64,000 nucleotides of DNA from Sinorhizobium shofinae (GTDB taxonomy: Bacteria > Pseudomonadota > Alphaproteobacteria > Rhizobiales > Rhizobiaceae): NCBI GenBank assembly GCA_001704765.1, contig MBFK01000009.1, forward strand, positions 62,001 through 126,000, given 5' to 3'. The first letter of the stretch is position 1, and each line of letters opens with the position of its first letter. The notes beneath the pieces are model-generated. The model was not told where the DNA came from. It searched no databases and saw only the letters and a list, made by a program, of their open reading frames with translations. Below are positions 17,983 to 28,172 of the stretch, one piece after another. A program made the position numbers and the translations under genes.

Positions 17983-18839
17983 GCGTGAGCGTCCATATCC
18001 TCGATGATGATCTGCCGAAGCGTTTCATCGACTACCGGTCTGCGGCCGAACCATTTCTCGAATCCGGGCACAGCCTGATGCAAGAGCATGCCAAGACCGT
18101 CGACGATGCGGAAGCCCTGCTCTTCGGCTTGGCGAAGGAGCGGCGTCTTCAGGGGCACATAGACGATGTCGGTGACCACGGCGCCGCTTGCCAAGGGCGA
18201 GAAATCGATCGACGGCGCCGGCTCGCCGTCCATGCCGAGCGACGTCGTGTTCACGAACAGACCGGCACCGGCCATGACTTCGGAAAGCGCCGTTATCGGA
18301 TGGGCCTCGACGGCGCGACCGAACCGGTCGGCCAGTTCCTGCGCTCTGGCGGCCGTGCGGTTCACCACGTGGATCGTCTTGACGCCGCGATCGCGGACGG
18401 CCTGAATCACGGCGCGGCTGGCGCCGCCGGCGCCCAGAATCACGGCCGTCGAGATCCGGTCCCAGCCGCTTGCCCGCTCGTCGAGATTGGCGACGAAGCC
18501 ACGACCGTCCGTATTCGTCGCGCAGATCTTTCCGTCCTCGAGCCAGAGCGTATTGGCCGCGCCAAGCTCGGCACTCAGTTCATCCGGCCGGTCGGAAAGC
18601 TCAAATGCCATCTCCTTGTGGGGGATGGTAACATTGCCACCGCAGAAGCCGACGCTGCCGTCCCGCAATTGGTGCATGAAATCCGGGAAGGCCTCCGGGG
18701 TGACCTCGTAAGCCCGGTAGCTTCCGGCAATTCCGAACTGCTTCAGCCAATAGCCGTGGATGAGCGGCGAGCGCGAATGCTTGATCGGATAGCCCGTGAC
18801 AAAGGCGTGGTTAACAAATGTTTCACGTGAATCACGCAT
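17979..18839 (-). CDS. aroE: shikimate dehydrogenase
   Basis: A 286-residue NADP-dependent enzyme reducing 3-dehydroshikimate to shikimate in aromatic amino-acid synthesis. The shikimate site is in [12 protein letters not shown] and NVTIPHK, the NADP fold in [11 protein letters not shown] and the later NTTSLGM. I chose the ATG at 18839; the longer frame upstream overlaps maf out of frame. The first codons contain a parS-like sequence (18819-18834), so the N-terminal residues RDSRET are partly dictated by that site. It overlaps maf by 8 bp and coaE by 4 bp. Confidence 0.97.
   Translation of the reverse strand: MRDSRETFVNHAFVTGYPIKHSRSPLIHGYWLKQFGIAGSYRAYEVTPEAFPDFMHQLRDGSVGFCGGNVTIPHKEMAFELSDRPDELSAELGAANTLWLEDGKICATNTDGRGFVANLDERASGWDRISTAVILGAGGASRAVIQAVRDRGVKTIHVVNRTAARAQELADRFGRAVEAHPITALSEVMAGAGLFVNTTSLGMDGEPAPSIDFSPLASGAVVTDIVYVPLKTPLLRQAEEQGFRIVDGLGMLLHQAVPGFEKWFGRRPVVDETLRQIIIEDMDAHA
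18819..18834. other. parS-like centromere site 1 (inside aroE)
   Basis: TGTTTCACGTGAATCA matches the universal parS consensus TGTTTCACGTGAAACA at 15 of 16 positions. It lies within codons 2-7 of aroE, about 9 kb from parAB. Confidence 0.8.
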
Positions 18840-19431
18840 CGATCGATCCCAGTTCGCGGAGTTTGGAAAGAAGCGGCAGCATCGGCAGGCCGAGGATCGT
18901 AAAATAATCGCCCTCGATCTTCTCGAAGAGCTGGATTCCCTCACCTTCGAGCTGATAGGCGCCGACGCTCGAAAGCGCCTTCTCCCCGACCCGCTTGAGA
19001 TGCCGTTCGACAAAGGCCTGGTCCAAGGGCCTGACAGTCATATGCGCCGTCGAGACGTGCCGCCAGAGGACATCGCCATCACGGACGAGCACGATCGCGC
19101 TGTTCAGGCTGTGCGTCCTGCCGGAGAGCGACAAGAGATGCTCGGCGGCCTCCGCCATGTCCTTCGGCTTGTGATAGACCCGCGGCCCGAGCGACATGGT
19201 CTGGTCGCTGCCGATCACCAGGGCGTCGTCGAAATGGCGCGAGACGTCCTTCGCCTTTGCTTCGGCGAGTGCTTGCGCGACTTCGGTGGGCGACGCACCC
19301 GCCTCCTCCAGCGGCCGCTCCAGGGCACGCTCGTCTACCTGAGCTGCGCGGGCCGAGAACGTCAGCCCCGCATTCTCGAGAAGCGCGCGTCGAAATGGGC
19401 TGGCGGAGGCCAGCACGAGCGAGGATGTCAT
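18832..19431 (-). CDS. maf: Maf-family nucleotide pyrophosphatase
   Basis: A 199-residue Maf protein, a house-cleaning pyrophosphatase acting on non-canonical or pyrimidine nucleoside triphosphates. The family N-terminus [11 protein letters not shown] and the [16 protein letters not shown] and [20 protein letters not shown] stretches are present. The ATG at 19431 has only a weak GAGA upstream. The 3' end overlaps the aroE start by 8 bp. It is downstream of ppsR, separated by 137 bp that contain a hairpin. Confidence 0.95.
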   Translation of the reverse strand: MTSSLVLASASPFRRALLENAGLTFSARAAQVDERALERPLEEAGASPTEVAQALAEAKAKDVSRHFDDALVIGSDQTMSLGPRVYHKPKDMAEAAEHLLSLSGRTHSLNSAIVLVRDGDVLWRHVSTAHMTVRPLDQAFVERHLKRVGEKALSSVGAYQLEGEGIQLFEKIEGDYFTILGLPMLPLLSKLRELGSIDA

Positions 19432-19453
19432 CTTCTCAATCTCGCACTCCAGG

Positions 19454-19496
19454 GATCACGATGGTCGTGGATCCTTTCGATCCGATCGTCGTGATC
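19454..19496. repeat. imperfect hairpin between ppsR and maf
   Basis: Outer arms GATCACGA (19454-19461) and TCGTGATC (19489-19496) and inner arms GGATC/GATCC form a long imperfect hairpin. It could attenuate read-through from ppsR into maf. There is no T run for a standard terminator. Confidence 0.4.
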
Positions 19497-19568
19497 GATT
19501 TCTCATAGATCGTACCGAACGGAGCGGCGGCGAGGCTGCAGCGTCCGCCCGGGTTCCTGGGACTGGCT

Positions 19569-20390
19569 CTATCTGAGCCGGGGACGAAGGGCAACGATCG
19601 CCGCGGCCGTTTCCTCGATCGAGCGGCGCGTCACGTCGATCAGCGGCCAATTGTTGCGGGCACAGAGCATGCGGGCATATTTCAACTCCTCGGCGATCGC
19701 CGCCCGGTCCGTATATTCCTCGCCATGGAAGCTCTGTGTCGTGCCGAGCAGGCGATGCTGGCGAACCTGCGAAAGCCGGTCCGCGCTTGCGATCAGCCCC
19801 ACCACCAGCGGCTTCGTCGCCTTGACCAACCCCTCTGGCAAGGGGACCCCGGGCACAATCGGGATGTTGGCGGTCTTGATGCCGCGATTGGCGAGATAAA
19901 TGCTCGTCGGCGTCTTGGAGGTCCGGCTCACACCGACGAGCACGACGTCCGCCTCATTGAAATCGGCCGGCATCTGGCCGTCGTCATGATCCATGGTGAA
20001 ATTCAGCGCCTCGATCCGGGCGAAATAGTCGGCATCCATGACGTGCTGTGCGCCCGAACGCCGACGCGACGGCGAACCGAGATAAGATTGGAACAGCTCG
20101 ATGATCGGATCGAGCACGGAGACGCAGGGAACGCCGATCTCGCGGCATCGCTTGTCGATCATGCCGGCAAGCTCCCGGTCGACGATCGTATAGAGCACGA
20201 TGCCCGGCGCGCCATCGATGGCATCGAGCACCTGCATCAGCTGCTTCTTGTTGCGGATCAGCGGGTAGACGTGTTCGAGCGCGTGCGAGGACTGGAATTG
20301 CGCGGCCGCCGCGCGGCCGGCGGCGATCAGTGTCTCGCCCGTCGAATCGGAGACGAGATGCAGGTGGAAATAGTTTTTTCGGTTCTCCAC
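19569..20390 (-). CDS. ppsR: PEP synthase/pyruvate phosphate dikinase regulatory protein (DUF299)
   Basis: A 273-residue bifunctional ADP-dependent kinase and phosphate-dependent phosphorylase. This family switches PEP synthase or pyruvate, phosphate dikinase off and on, controlling gluconeogenic PEP formation. Recognisable stretches are [13 protein letters not shown] at the N-terminus and the P-loop-like [16 protein letters not shown] (about 152-167). The start is a GTG at 20390 with GGAGAA seven bases upstream. It forms the left flank of the probable replication origin. Confidence 0.95.
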   Translation of the reverse strand: MENRKNYFHLHLVSDSTGETLIAAGRAAAAQFQSSHALEHVYPLIRNKKQLMQVLDAIDGAPGIVLYTIVDRELAGMIDKRCREIGVPCVSVLDPIIELFQSYLGSPSRRRSGAQHVMDADYFARIEALNFTMDHDDGQMPADFNEADVVLVGVSRTSKTPTSIYLANRGIKTANIPIVPGVPLPEGLVKATKPLVVGLIASADRLSQVRQHRLLGTTQSFHGEEYTDRAAIAEELKYARMLCARNNWPLIDVTRRSIEETAAAIVALRPRLR

Positions 20391-20795
20391 GCAATTCTCC
20401 GGTGGCTGTTGATAGGCCGGGACACAGACAGCTAAAGTCGCGGCCGCCGCTAAGGCAAGTGGAAAACCGTCGCGTTATTCACATCCGTTGCCCGGACGAA
20501 GAACGCCCATGCACTGTTGTGGACAAGACTCAAGCCGACGACAAATTGTCACGCGGATCGACTCATTGTCCACAGGAATCGCAAATCCGGAGGTGCAGGC
20601 AAGGTGCTGACTTTTCTAAGTTTTCTCGTCTTTGCCCGATCTGCCATGAATTCGGTCGATCTTTCTCCCGCCGCGCGCCTGGCGATCCGTGCTGATTGGA
20701 TGAACTGAGGATTGATTTTAATCCTTGATAGCCACCGACTCTAAGAAATAGAAACCTTTTCAATAAGGTTTTATTTTTAGATTGGGGAATGGCGA
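20391..20795. other. oriC: probable chromosomal replication origin (oriC)
   Basis: This 405-bp non-coding region next to hemE matches the known location of oriC in Caulobacter and Sinorhizobium. It holds three DnaA-box-like 9-mers: TTATTCACA (20475-20483, +), TGTGGACAA (20518-20526, reading TTGTCCACA on the other strand) and TTGTCCACA (20566-20574, +). Each has one mismatch to TTATCCACA. A GANTC site (GAATC, 20576-20580), the CcrM methylation target, follows the third box. The right part (about 20705-20790) is strikingly AT-rich for this genome, a candidate unwinding element, and contains two hairpins. Short frames inside it do not look coding. Confidence 0.8.
20708..20771. repeat. two AT-rich inverted repeats in the origin region
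   Basis: The first has arms AGGATT (20708-20713) and AATCCT (20720-20725). The second has arms AAACCTT (20752-20758) and AAGGTTT (20765-20771), followed by TATTTTTAG. They lie in the AT-rich part just upstream of hemE. They may be part of the DNA-unwinding region, or the second may act on transcription entering hemE. Confidence 0.6.
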
Positions 20796-21830
20796 GTGGC
20801 CGAGACACGTCGCAAAGTACTTGAGGTGTTGAACGGAAAATGCCTCACCCCTCCGCCCGTTTGGCTGATGCGCCAGGCCGGCCGCTATCTGCCGGAATAT
20901 CGCGCGACGCGGGCGACAGCCGGAAGTTTCCTCGATCTCTGTTATACGCCGGATCTCGCCGTGGAGGTGACCCTGCAGCCGATCCGGCGCTACGCCTTCG
21001 ACGCTGCGATCCTCTTCTCCGATATTCTCGTCATTCCCGACGCGCTCCACCGTAACGTCCGTTTCGAGGAGGGCCACGGGCCGCGCATGGATCCGATCGA
21101 CACCGACGGCATCGCGCGCCTCAAGGCTGATGGTGTTTTGAGCCACCTCTCTCCCGTCTTCGAGACCGTCTCGCGGCTTCGGCGGGAATTGCCGGTGGAA
21201 ACGACGCTGCTCGGCTTCTGCGGTGCGCCGTGGACGGTTGCGACCTATATGATTGCCGGGCGCGGCACGCCCGACCAGGCGCCGGCGCGCCTCTTTGCCT
21301 ACCGCCATCCGAAGGCCTTCGAACAGCTTCTGGCGTTTCTGGCTGATGTTTCTGCCGACTATCTCGTCGAACAGATCGATGCGGGCGCCGATGCGGTGCA
21401 GATCTTCGATTCCTGGGCGGGGGTGCTCGGCGAGGATGAGTTTGCCCGCTTTGCCGTCGAGCCGATGCGGCGGATGATTGCATCCGTGCGCGCCCGGCGG
21501 CCTTCGGCGAAGATCATCGCTTTTGCAAAGGGTGCCGGCCTGTTGCTCAAGGACTATCGCCGCTTGACCGGCGCCGACGCGATCGGCCTCGACTGGGCCG
21601 TGCCCCTGTCCTTTGCTGCAGAATTGCAGAAGGACGGCCCGGTCCAGGGTAATCTTGATCCGATGCGCGTCGTTGCCGGCGGCGCGGCAATGGAGAGCGC
21701 CATCGATCGCATCCTGGACGTGCTCGGCCATGGGCCGTTGATCTTCAACCTTGGACACGGCATCACGCCGGAGGCCGATCCGGAAAACGTCGCGACCCTC
21801 GTCGCACGCGTTCGCAGGGGCGAAGGATGA
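20796..21830 (+). CDS. hemE: uroporphyrinogen decarboxylase
   Basis: A 344-residue enzyme converting uroporphyrinogen III to coproporphyrinogen III in haem synthesis. The N-terminal signature [18 protein letters not shown] (about 19-36) contains the substrate-binding arginines, and [13 protein letters not shown] is the second family motif. The start is a GTG at 20796, spaced from a GGGGA at 20784-20788; an ATG at 20789 is out of frame. It abuts the probable origin and overlaps hemJ by 4 bp. Confidence 0.98.
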   Translation: MAETRRKVLEVLNGKCLTPPPVWLMRQAGRYLPEYRATRATAGSFLDLCYTPDLAVEVTLQPIRRYAFDAAILFSDILVIPDALHRNVRFEEGHGPRMDPIDTDGIARLKADGVLSHLSPVFETVSRLRRELPVETTLLGFCGAPWTVATYMIAGRGTPDQAPARLFAYRHPKAFEQLLAFLADVSADYLVEQIDAGADAVQIFDSWAGVLGEDEFARFAVEPMRRMIASVRARRPSAKIIAFAKGAGLLLKDYRRLTGADAIGLDWAVPLSFAAELQKDGPVQGNLDPMRVVAGGAAMESAIDRILDVLGHGPLIFNLGHGITPEADPENVATLVARVRRGEG

Positions 21831-22366
21831 TCGAGCGGCAGACGGATAGCGCTCCCGGAAAGCGGGCGCGACTTCGCGCGCTCGTCGCGCTTTCCGTCTT
21901 CGTTGCTCTGTTGGTCGGGCTCTTCGTCGGGCAGCCGGACGATCTCTATCTCTGGATCAAGGCGTTCCACATTGTTGCGGTGATCTCGTGGATGGCGGCG
22001 CTTCTCTACATGCCGCGGCTCTTCATCTATCACACCGATGCGCTGCCCGGCTCGGTGCAGTCCGAGACCTTCAAGACGATGGAGCGACGGCTCCTGAAGG
22101 CCATCATGAACCCGGCCATGATGATCGCCTGGATACTCGGTCTCTATCTCGCCTGGAGCGTCTACGGGTTCCGCGGCGGCTGGCTTCATGCCAAGCTTTT
22201 CTGCGCCGTGCTGCTGACCGCGGTGCATGTGCATTTCAGCCGGGCCGTGGCCGCCTTTCAGCGGGACGCGAATCGGAAGAGCGCGCGCTACTGGAGGCTG
22301 ATGAACGAGGCGCCGACCCTGTTGATGATCCTCATCGTTATCCTCGTCGTCGTGAAACCATTTTGA
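21827..22366 (+). CDS. hemJ: protoporphyrinogen oxidase HemJ
   Basis: A 179-residue inner-membrane protein of the HemJ family, which oxidises protoporphyrinogen IX in bacteria lacking HemG or HemY. About four or five membrane segments are visible. The conserved His-containing [14 protein letters not shown] (about 44-57), [11 protein letters not shown] and WLHAKLF stretches are the family hallmarks. An N-terminal basic cytoplasmic tail precedes the first segment. The ATG overlaps the hemE stop (ATGA, 21827-21830), so the two haem enzymes are coupled. Confidence 0.93.
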   Translation: MIERQTDSAPGKRARLRALVALSVFVALLVGLFVGQPDDLYLWIKAFHIVAVISWMAALLYMPRLFIYHTDALPGSVQSETFKTMERRLLKAIMNPAMMIAWILGLYLAWSVYGFRGGWLHAKLFCAVLLTAVHVHFSRAVAAFQRDANRKSARYWRLMNEAPTLLMILIVILVVVKPF

Positions 22367-22490
22367 ATTCAATCGATTCGCAGATGCAATAGGTGCCGCT
22401 AATTTGCGGCGCCCCCTTGCGGCGTCCCACGTGAATCGCTATTTTCGCGCATCTCCTTCATCCCAAGGCCTGTGACGAAGTTTAGAGCCT

Positions 22491-22567
22491 GCCCCCTTCC
22501 CCCCCCCGCAGCTCCCTTACGAAAATCACGCCTATTCCCACTTCCCCCTACAAATCATGGACTCTTC
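22491..22567 (+). promoter_or_regulatory. C-rich, G-poor leader of rho (rut-like)
   Basis: In the 77 bases before the rho start I count 38 C and 7 G, very unlike the surrounding DNA, including a run of nine C at 22499-22507. Unstructured C-rich, G-poor RNA is what Rho binds (rut sites), and rho leaders are known to mediate autoregulation in other bacteria. Autoregulatory function here is inference. Confidence 0.55.
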
Positions 22568-23833
22568 ATGGCTGAAATGAAGCTTCAAGAACTCAAGAAC
22601 AAAACGCCGACGGATCTCCTCGCCTTTGCCGAAGAGCTCGAGGTGGAAAACGCCAGCACCATGCGCAAGCAGGAGCTGATGTTCGCCATCCTCAAAATGC
22701 TGGCCTCGCAGGAGATAGAGATCATCGGCGAAGGTGTTGTTGAGGTCCTTCAGGACGGATTCGGCTTCCTTCGGTCGGCAAATGCAAACTATCTGCCTGG
22801 TCCGGACGACATCTACATTTCGCCATCGCAGATCCGCCGCTTTTCGCTAAAGACGGGAGATACGGTGGAAGGGCCGATTCGCGGCCCGAAGGAAGGCGAG
22901 CGCTACTTCGCGCTGCTCAAGGTCAACACGATCAACTTCGACGACCCGGAGAAGATCCGCCACAAGGTTCACTTCGACAACCTGACGCCGCTCTACCCGA
23001 ATGAGCGGTTCAAGATGGAACTCGAAGTACCGACCTCGAAGGACCTTTCCGCCCGCGTCATCGACCTCGTCGCGCCGCTCGGCAAGGGCCAGCGCGGCCT
23101 GATCGTGGCCCCGCCGCGTACCGGTAAGACGGTTCTCCTGCAGAACATCGCCCATTCGATCACCGCCAATCATCCGGAATGCTATCTGATCGTCCTTCTG
23201 ATCGACGAACGGCCGGAAGAAGTGACGGACATGCAGCGCTCCGTGAAGGGCGAGGTCGTCTCCTCGACCTTCGACGAGCCGGCAACGCGCCACGTTCAGG
23301 TCGCTGAAATGGTGATCGAAAAGGCGAAGCGCCTCGTCGAGCACGGCCGCGACGTCGTTATTCTTCTCGACTCGATCACCCGCCTTGGCCGGGCCTACAA
23401 CACCGTCGTGCCGTCCTCCGGCAAGGTGCTGACCGGCGGTGTCGACGCCAATGCCCTGCAGCGCCCGAAGCGCTTCTTCGGTGCCGCCCGCAACATCGAG
23501 GAAGGCGGCTCGCTGACGATCATCGCCACGGCGCTGATCGATACCGGCAGCCGCATGGATGAAGTGATCTTCGAAGAGTTCAAGGGCACCGGCAACTCGG
23601 AAATCGTCCTCGACCGTAAGGTCGCCGACAAGCGCATCTTCCCGGCAATGGACATTCTGAAGTCCGGTACGCGCAAGGAAGACCTGCTCGTGCCGCGCCA
23701 GGATCTGCAGAAGATTTTCGTGCTGCGGCGGATTCTCGCCCCGATGGGCACGACCGATGCGATCGAGTTCCTCATCGACAAGCTCAAGCAGACGAAGAAC
23801 AACGGCGATTTCTTCGATTCGATGAATACCTGA
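22568..23833 (+). CDS. rho: transcription termination factor Rho
   Basis: A 421-residue hexameric RNA helicase. It has the N-terminal Rho domain (about 1-47), the cold-shock-like RNA-binding domain with RNP1 DGFGFLR (63-69), and the RecA-type ATPase with Walker A APPRTGKT (181-188) and the [11 protein letters not shown] motif. I chose the ATG at 22568 because homologues start MxxMKLQELK; the frame upstream is the C-rich leader. No clear Shine-Dalgarno is seen. It is followed by a strong terminator. Confidence 0.99.
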   Translation: MAEMKLQELKNKTPTDLLAFAEELEVENASTMRKQELMFAILKMLASQEIEIIGEGVVEVLQDGFGFLRSANANYLPGPDDIYISPSQIRRFSLKTGDTVEGPIRGPKEGERYFALLKVNTINFDDPEKIRHKVHFDNLTPLYPNERFKMELEVPTSKDLSARVIDLVAPLGKGQRGLIVAPPRTGKTVLLQNIAHSITANHPECYLIVLLIDERPEEVTDMQRSVKGEVVSSTFDEPATRHVQVAEMVIEKAKRLVEHGRDVVILLDSITRLGRAYNTVVPSSGKVLTGGVDANALQRPKRFFGAARNIEEGGSLTIIATALIDTGSRMDEVIFEEFKGTGNSEIVLDRKVADKRIFPAMDILKSGTRKEDLLVPRQDLQKIFVLRRILAPMGTTDAIEFLIDKLKQTKNNGDFFDSMNT

Positions 23834-23858
23834 TCGATCGACAGACTGCGCATCTTCT

Positions 23859-23890
23859 GGCCGGGATTCGCCGAATCCCGGCCTTTTCTT
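23859..23890 (+). terminator. Rho-independent terminator of rho
   Basis: Arms GGCCGGGATT (23859-23868) and AATCCCGGCC (23874-23883) with a five-base loop are followed by TTTTCTTT. It begins 25 bp after the rho stop codon. Confidence 0.92.
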
Positions 23891-23963
23891 TAGCGGATTA
23901 TTCCTTAGCCGGATTCAACATTAGCGGCGGCGAGAGGACCGTTCGGACTCCCGCGCGCCACAA

Positions 23964-23979
23964 TGATTCACGTGAAACA
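23964..23979. other. parS-like centromere site 2
   Basis: TGATTCACGTGAAACA matches the parS consensus at 15 of 16 positions. It is intergenic, between rho and mnmE, about 4.2 kb left of parA. Confidence 0.82.
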
Positions 23980-24210
23980 GGCGCGCCTGCCGCACGGATT
24001 TTGCATCGACCAGCGACGCTTGATTTTCGGCCCGTAGACATGCATAAGTCTCGCGCTCCGTTCCCTATGCCAGAAAGCCGCAATGCGTTTCAGGCCTGAC
24101 GGACATAGTGGTCGCCCAAGGGCGGCTGGTTGACCTCTATACAGACAAAGAAGACAGGCGGACGCGGCGCGCAGAATCGAGCTGTGCGCTTCGCAGTGCC
24201 GAATGAGCCG

Positions 24211-25530
24211 ATGCAGTTCACGGACACCATATATGCGCTCTCCAGCGGCGCCCTGCCGGCCGGCGTGGCAGTCATCCGCATCAGCGGACAGGCGACGGCC
24301 GATGCGATCATGCGGCTTTGCGGCGCTCTACCGAAACCGCGCTCCGCCGCGCTCAGAACGATTCGGACTCGAAACGGTGAGATGCTGGATAGCGGTCTGG
24401 TGATCTATTTTTCCGGTCCGGCCTCGTTCACCGGTGAGGACTGCTGTGAGCTGCAGGTGCACGGCGGACGGGCCGTAGTGCACGCCATTCTCGACACGCT
24501 TGCCGAGTTCGAAGGATTGCGGCATGCCGAGGCCGGCGAGTTCTCGCGGCGCGCCTTCCAGAACGGCAAGATGGATCTCGTCGAGGTCGAGGGACTGGCC
24601 GACCTGATTTCCGCCGAGACCGAGATGCAGCGGCGCCTCGCCATAGAACAGTCCAGCGGCGGTCAATCGGCTCTCTACCAGGGTTGGGCTCGACGCCTAA
24701 CGCACGCGCGCGCCATGATCGAGGCGGAACTCGACTTTGCCGATGAAGAAGATGTTCCCGGCTCCGTCAGCGAAACGATCTGGACCGACATCGAGAACCT
24801 CCACGCGGAGATTGACGCCCATATCGACCAAGCCGGTTTGGCCGAGATCATTCGCGACGGGTTGAAGATTGTCATCGCCGGCGAGCCGAATGCCGGAAAA
24901 TCAAGCCTCCTCAATGCGCTCGCCAAGCGGGACATTGCGATCGTAACCGAGATCGCCGGCACGACCCGGGATGTCCTGTCGGTGGACCTTTCCTTAGCCG
25001 GATTCTCCGTAAAACTGTTCGACACGGCGGGGCTTCGGGAGACGGACGAAATCGTCGAGCGCGAAGGCATCCGGCGGGCACGGGAGGTTATCGGCCATGC
25101 CGATTTGATCCTTTTGCTATCGGAAAAACCGGACGGCTTCGTCTGGGAAGAACCAGTCGGAGAGAATGTACCGGTGCTCCGCGTCGCAACAAAGATCGAT
25201 CGGGAAGAACAGATTTGGTCGAGCGAGCAGGCCGACGTGTTCCTGTCGACGAAGACGGGCGACGGCATCGCCGATTTGCTGGAAAGGGTCAAGGCACACC
25301 TGCCCAATCTGGCGGGCCGGACGTCGCTTGCCATGCCGTCGCGAAAGCGCCATGTGGATTGCCTGAGACAGGCGAGCGCGGCGCTGGCGCGTGGCTTGGC
25401 GTCAGGAGGCCTGGATATCCAGGCGGAGCAGCTTCGGCTGGCAAGCGACGCGCTTGGGCGGATCACCGGCCGCATCGATGTCGAGAATCTGCTCGACGTG
25501 ATATTCTCGGAGTTCTGCATCGGCAAATGA
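24211..25530 (+). CDS. mnmE: tRNA modification GTPase MnmE
   Basis: A 439-residue GTPase that with MnmG installs the (carboxymethyl)aminomethyl group on wobble uridine 34 of certain tRNAs. The N-terminal domain begins DTIYALSSGALPAGVAVIRISG. The embedded G domain shows GEPNAGKSS (G1), GTTRD, DTAGLRETDE and TKID. The C-terminus ends in the catalytic FCIGK box. The ATG at 24211 gives the family N-terminus; in-frame GTG or earlier starts exist. The partner mnmG follows 106 bp downstream, with a parS site between them. Confidence 0.98.
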   Translation: MQFTDTIYALSSGALPAGVAVIRISGQATADAIMRLCGALPKPRSAALRTIRTRNGEMLDSGLVIYFSGPASFTGEDCCELQVHGGRAVVHAILDTLAEFEGLRHAEAGEFSRRAFQNGKMDLVEVEGLADLISAETEMQRRLAIEQSSGGQSALYQGWARRLTHARAMIEAELDFADEEDVPGSVSETIWTDIENLHAEIDAHIDQAGLAEIIRDGLKIVIAGEPNAGKSSLLNALAKRDIAIVTEIAGTTRDVLSVDLSLAGFSVKLFDTAGLRETDEIVEREGIRRAREVIGHADLILLLSEKPDGFVWEEPVGENVPVLRVATKIDREEQIWSSEQADVFLSTKTGDGIADLLERVKAHLPNLAGRTSLAMPSRKRHVDCLRQASAALARGLASGGLDIQAEQLRLASDALGRITGRIDVENLLDVIFSEFCIGK

Positions 25531-25564
25531 GGCTGTGAATACAACAATGACGAGTCTGGGGGCA

Positions 25565-25580
25565 CGTTTCACGTGAAACC
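25565..25580. other. parS-like centromere site 3
   Basis: CGTTTCACGTGAAACC contains a perfect 14-bp palindromic core GTTTCACGTGAAAC (25566-25579). It is intergenic between mnmE and mnmG, 2.6 kb left of parA. Confidence 0.9.
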
Positions 25581-25636
25581 TTCTTGACTGGATGCGGCGA
25601 ATTGAGAATCAAGACCCGAGCAAGCGGGGAGTAGGT

Positions 25637-27520
25637 ATGACGAGCTATGATGTCATCGTGATTGGCGGCGGCCATGCCGGCTGCGAAGCCGCTTCAGCGG
25701 CGGCGCGGCTGGGTGCGCAGACGGCGCTGATCACCCATAAGAGAGACACGATCGGGGTGATGTCCTGTAACCCCGCGATCGGCGGCTTAGGCAAGGGACA
25801 CCTGGTTCGGGAGATCGATGCCTTGGACGGCCTGATGGGTCGCGTTGCCGATGCGGCCGGCATTCAGTTCCGGCTGCTCAACCGACGCAAGGGACCGGCG
25901 GTCCGAGGACCGCGCACCCAGGCGGATCGCTGGCTCTATCGCGAAGCGATGCAGCGGGAAATCGATGCGATCGAGAGTCTCACCGTGATCGAAGGCGATG
26001 CCTACGATCTCCTGACGGAAGGCGACGTTGTTGCCGGCGCGATCATGAAAGACGGCCGGATCTTTCGCGCCGCTGCAGTGGTGCTTACGACCGGCACCTT
26101 TCTCAAAGGTCTGATTCACATGGGCGACCGGAAGATCCCGGCGGGCCGCGTTGGCGAGGCTCCATCGGTCGGCCTGTCGGATACGCTTTCTCGCTTCGGC
26201 CTGAGACTTGGACGGTTGAAGACCGGTACGCCCGCTCGGTTGGATGGCCGGACGATCGACTGGGATCGCGTCGGCCGGCAGGGCCCGGATGAGGACCCGG
26301 TGCCATTCTCCTTCATGACCGACAGGATCGCGAACCGCCAGATCGATTGTGGCGTCACCCGGACCACGGACGCCACGCACAAGATCATTGCCGACAATAT
26401 CCACCGGTCGGCCATGTATTCCGGTCAGATCGAGGGGGTTGGTCCACGCTATTGCCCGTCGATCGAGGACAAGATCGTCCGCTTCGGTGAGCGGGATGGT
26501 CACCAGATCTTCCTCGAGCCGGAGGGCCTCGACGATGACACCATCTACCCGAACGGCATTTCGACGTCCTTGCCGGAGGATGTGCAGGAGTCCTTTATTC
26601 GCACCATTCCAGGGCTGGAGAGTGTCGCGATTCTCCAGCCGGGCTATGCAATCGAATATGACCATGTCGATCCGCGCGAGCTGCAGTTTTCGCTGGCGGT
26701 GCGCAAGATGCCTGGCCTCTTTCTGGCGGGCCAGATCAACGGCACGACAGGCTATGAGGAGGCCGGAGCGCAGGGCCTCGTGGCCGGCTTGAACGCCGCT
26801 TTGGCGGCAACGGGGCGCGAGCCCTTCGTCTTCAGCCGCACCGACTCCTACATTGGCGTGATGATCGACGACCTGACCTCGCGCGGCATCACTGAGCCTT
26901 ACCGGATGTTCACCTCCCGGGCGGAATATCGACTGTCGCTCAGGGCCGACAATGCCGACATGCGCTTGACCCCGGTCGGCGTCGACTTGGGTTGCGTCGG
27001 AGAGGCGCGCCGGGTGCGGTTTGCATCGTGGAAGGGAGCCTACGAAGAGGGCCGCACCCTTCTTCAATCGCTGTCGATTACCCCGAACGAGGGCAAGCGG
27101 TTTGGCCTGAAGCTCAACCAGGACGGTCAGCGGCGTTCGGCCTATGAAATCCTCTCCTACCCGGATCAGACGATCGAGGGGCTGAAGCCTTTGTGGCCGC
27201 AGCTCGATGCGATCGACCGGCGTGTCAGCGAGGCGTTGGAGATCGATGCCGCCTATGCTGTCTATATGGAGCGCCAGGCTGCGGACATCGCCGGTATCCG
27301 GCGGGAAGAGAGCGCGAAAATTCCGGACGACTTCGATTATAGCGACTTGCCGGGGCTTTCCAACGAACTGAAGCAAAAGCTGGCGCAGCAGCGGCCGCGC
27401 AACTTGTCGCAGGCAATGAAGGTCGATGGCATGACGCCCGCGGCTGTATCGTTGCTTCTGTCCTGGCTGCGGCGGCAGGAGCGCGGCGCCAAGCGTGCGG
27501 CGGAGCGTGCGGCACAATGA
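25637..27520 (+). CDS. mnmG: tRNA uridine 5-carboxymethylaminomethyl modification enzyme MnmG (GidA)
   Basis: A 627-residue FAD-dependent partner of MnmE. The N-terminal dinucleotide-binding motif is [12 protein letters not shown] (about 8-19), followed by [23 protein letters not shown]-type family residues including the catalytic Cys in MSCNPAIGG. The ATG at 25637 follows GGGGAG. The end overlaps rsmG (ATGA, 27517-27520). With rsmG, parA and parB it forms the conserved origin-proximal operon. Confidence 0.99.
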   Translation: MTSYDVIVIGGGHAGCEAASAAARLGAQTALITHKRDTIGVMSCNPAIGGLGKGHLVREIDALDGLMGRVADAAGIQFRLLNRRKGPAVRGPRTQADRWLYREAMQREIDAIESLTVIEGDAYDLLTEGDVVAGAIMKDGRIFRAAAVVLTTGTFLKGLIHMGDRKIPAGRVGEAPSVGLSDTLSRFGLRLGRLKTGTPARLDGRTIDWDRVGRQGPDEDPVPFSFMTDRIANRQIDCGVTRTTDATHKIIADNIHRSAMYSGQIEGVGPRYCPSIEDKIVRFGERDGHQIFLEPEGLDDDTIYPNGISTSLPEDVQESFIRTIPGLESVAILQPGYAIEYDHVDPRELQFSLAVRKMPGLFLAGQINGTTGYEEAGAQGLVAGLNAALAATGREPFVFSRTDSYIGVMIDDLTSRGITEPYRMFTSRAEYRLSLRADNADMRLTPVGVDLGCVGEARRVRFASWKGAYEEGRTLLQSLSITPNEGKRFGLKLNQDGQRRSAYEILSYPDQTIEGLKPLWPQLDAIDRRVSEALEIDAAYAVYMERQAADIAGIRREESAKIPDDFDYSDLPGLSNELKQKLAQQRPRNLSQAMKVDGMTPAAVSLLLSWLRRQERGAKRAAERAAQ

Positions 27521-28158
27521 AAGCGAGTCCTGCCGAGCGCATGAAAGCGCTGCGTGTTTCACGTGAAACGCTCGAAAAGCTGGATCATTTCGCGGGGCTT
27601 TTTCAGAAGTGGGCGAAGTCGATCAACCTTGTGGCGCCATCGACTCTCGACGACCTGTGGCAACGTCATATCGTCGACAGTCTGCAGATCTCTGAGCTTT
27701 CACCCTCCCCGAAGACCTGGGTCGATCTCGGCAGTGGTGGTGGATTTCCAGGCGTCATCACCGCCATCTGCTTGTCGGACTATTCTGACGGCTGGGTGCA
27801 TCTTGTCGAAAGCAACAACAAGAAAGCTGCTTTCCTCCGTGTCGCCCTGAACGAAACCGGCGCGCGCGGATCGGTGCATCCGATTCGAATCGAACAAGCA
27901 CCGTCTGTGATTCCCCGTTGTGACGCGATTTCGGCCCGCGCCCTGGCCGATTTGAGCCAATTGCTGGACTATTGCGCGCCATGGATGCTTCAGGATGAGT
28001 CAAGTACGGTCGCTTTCTTTCACAAAGGCCGGGATTATCAGCAGGAAATAGACAAAGCCGTTAGCCGCTTTCAATTCGATCTGGTAAAACATGCAAGTGT
28101 CGTCGAGCAGGATTCGGTTGTGCTCGAGATTGCAAATCTTTCACGTCGCACGAAGTGA
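27517..28158 (+). CDS. rsmG: 16S rRNA m7G527 methyltransferase RsmG (GidB)
   Basis: A 213-residue SAM-dependent methyltransferase that modifies G527 of 16S rRNA. The SAM-binding motif is [13 protein letters not shown] (about 68-80), followed by [13 protein letters not shown]. The N-terminal coding region spans a parS site (27555-27570, encoding VSRET), so protein and centromere functions share the sequence. The start overlaps mnmG by 4 bp, and the stop codon region overlaps a possible GTG start of parA. Confidence 0.98.
   Translation: MKASPAERMKALRVSRETLEKLDHFAGLFQKWAKSINLVAPSTLDDLWQRHIVDSLQISELSPSPKTWVDLGSGGGFPGVITAICLSDYSDGWVHLVESNNKKAAFLRVALNETGARGSVHPIRIEQAPSVIPRCDAISARALADLSQLLDYCAPWMLQDESSTVAFFHKGRDYQQEIDKAVSRFQFDLVKHASVVEQDSVVLEIANLSRRTK
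27555..27570. other. parS-like centromere site 4 (inside rsmG)
   Basis: TGTTTCACGTGAAACG matches parS at 15 of 16 positions, with a perfect 14-bp core. It lies in codons 13-18 of rsmG, 0.6 kb from parA. The strongest pair of sites is this one and the one at 25565. Confidence 0.92.
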
Positions 28159-28172
28159 TAGGCGAGCGAAGC

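Larger units (their letters stand above)
23834..24210. other. 377-bp intergenic region between rho and mnmE
   Basis: It contains the rho terminator (23859-23890), a parS-like site (23964-23979) and a weak promoter-like pair TTGATT (24020-24025) and CATAAG (24043-24048) with 17-base spacing. Frames at the right end could extend mnmE upstream but do not resemble the family N-terminus. Confidence 0.6.

Noticed and set aside
22425-22440. parS-like sequence upstream of rho (CCCACGTGAATCG)
   Set aside because: Five mismatches to the 16-bp consensus.
25787-27562. Leftward frame of 591 codons
   Set aside because: Antisense to mnmG, whose motifs are unmistakable.
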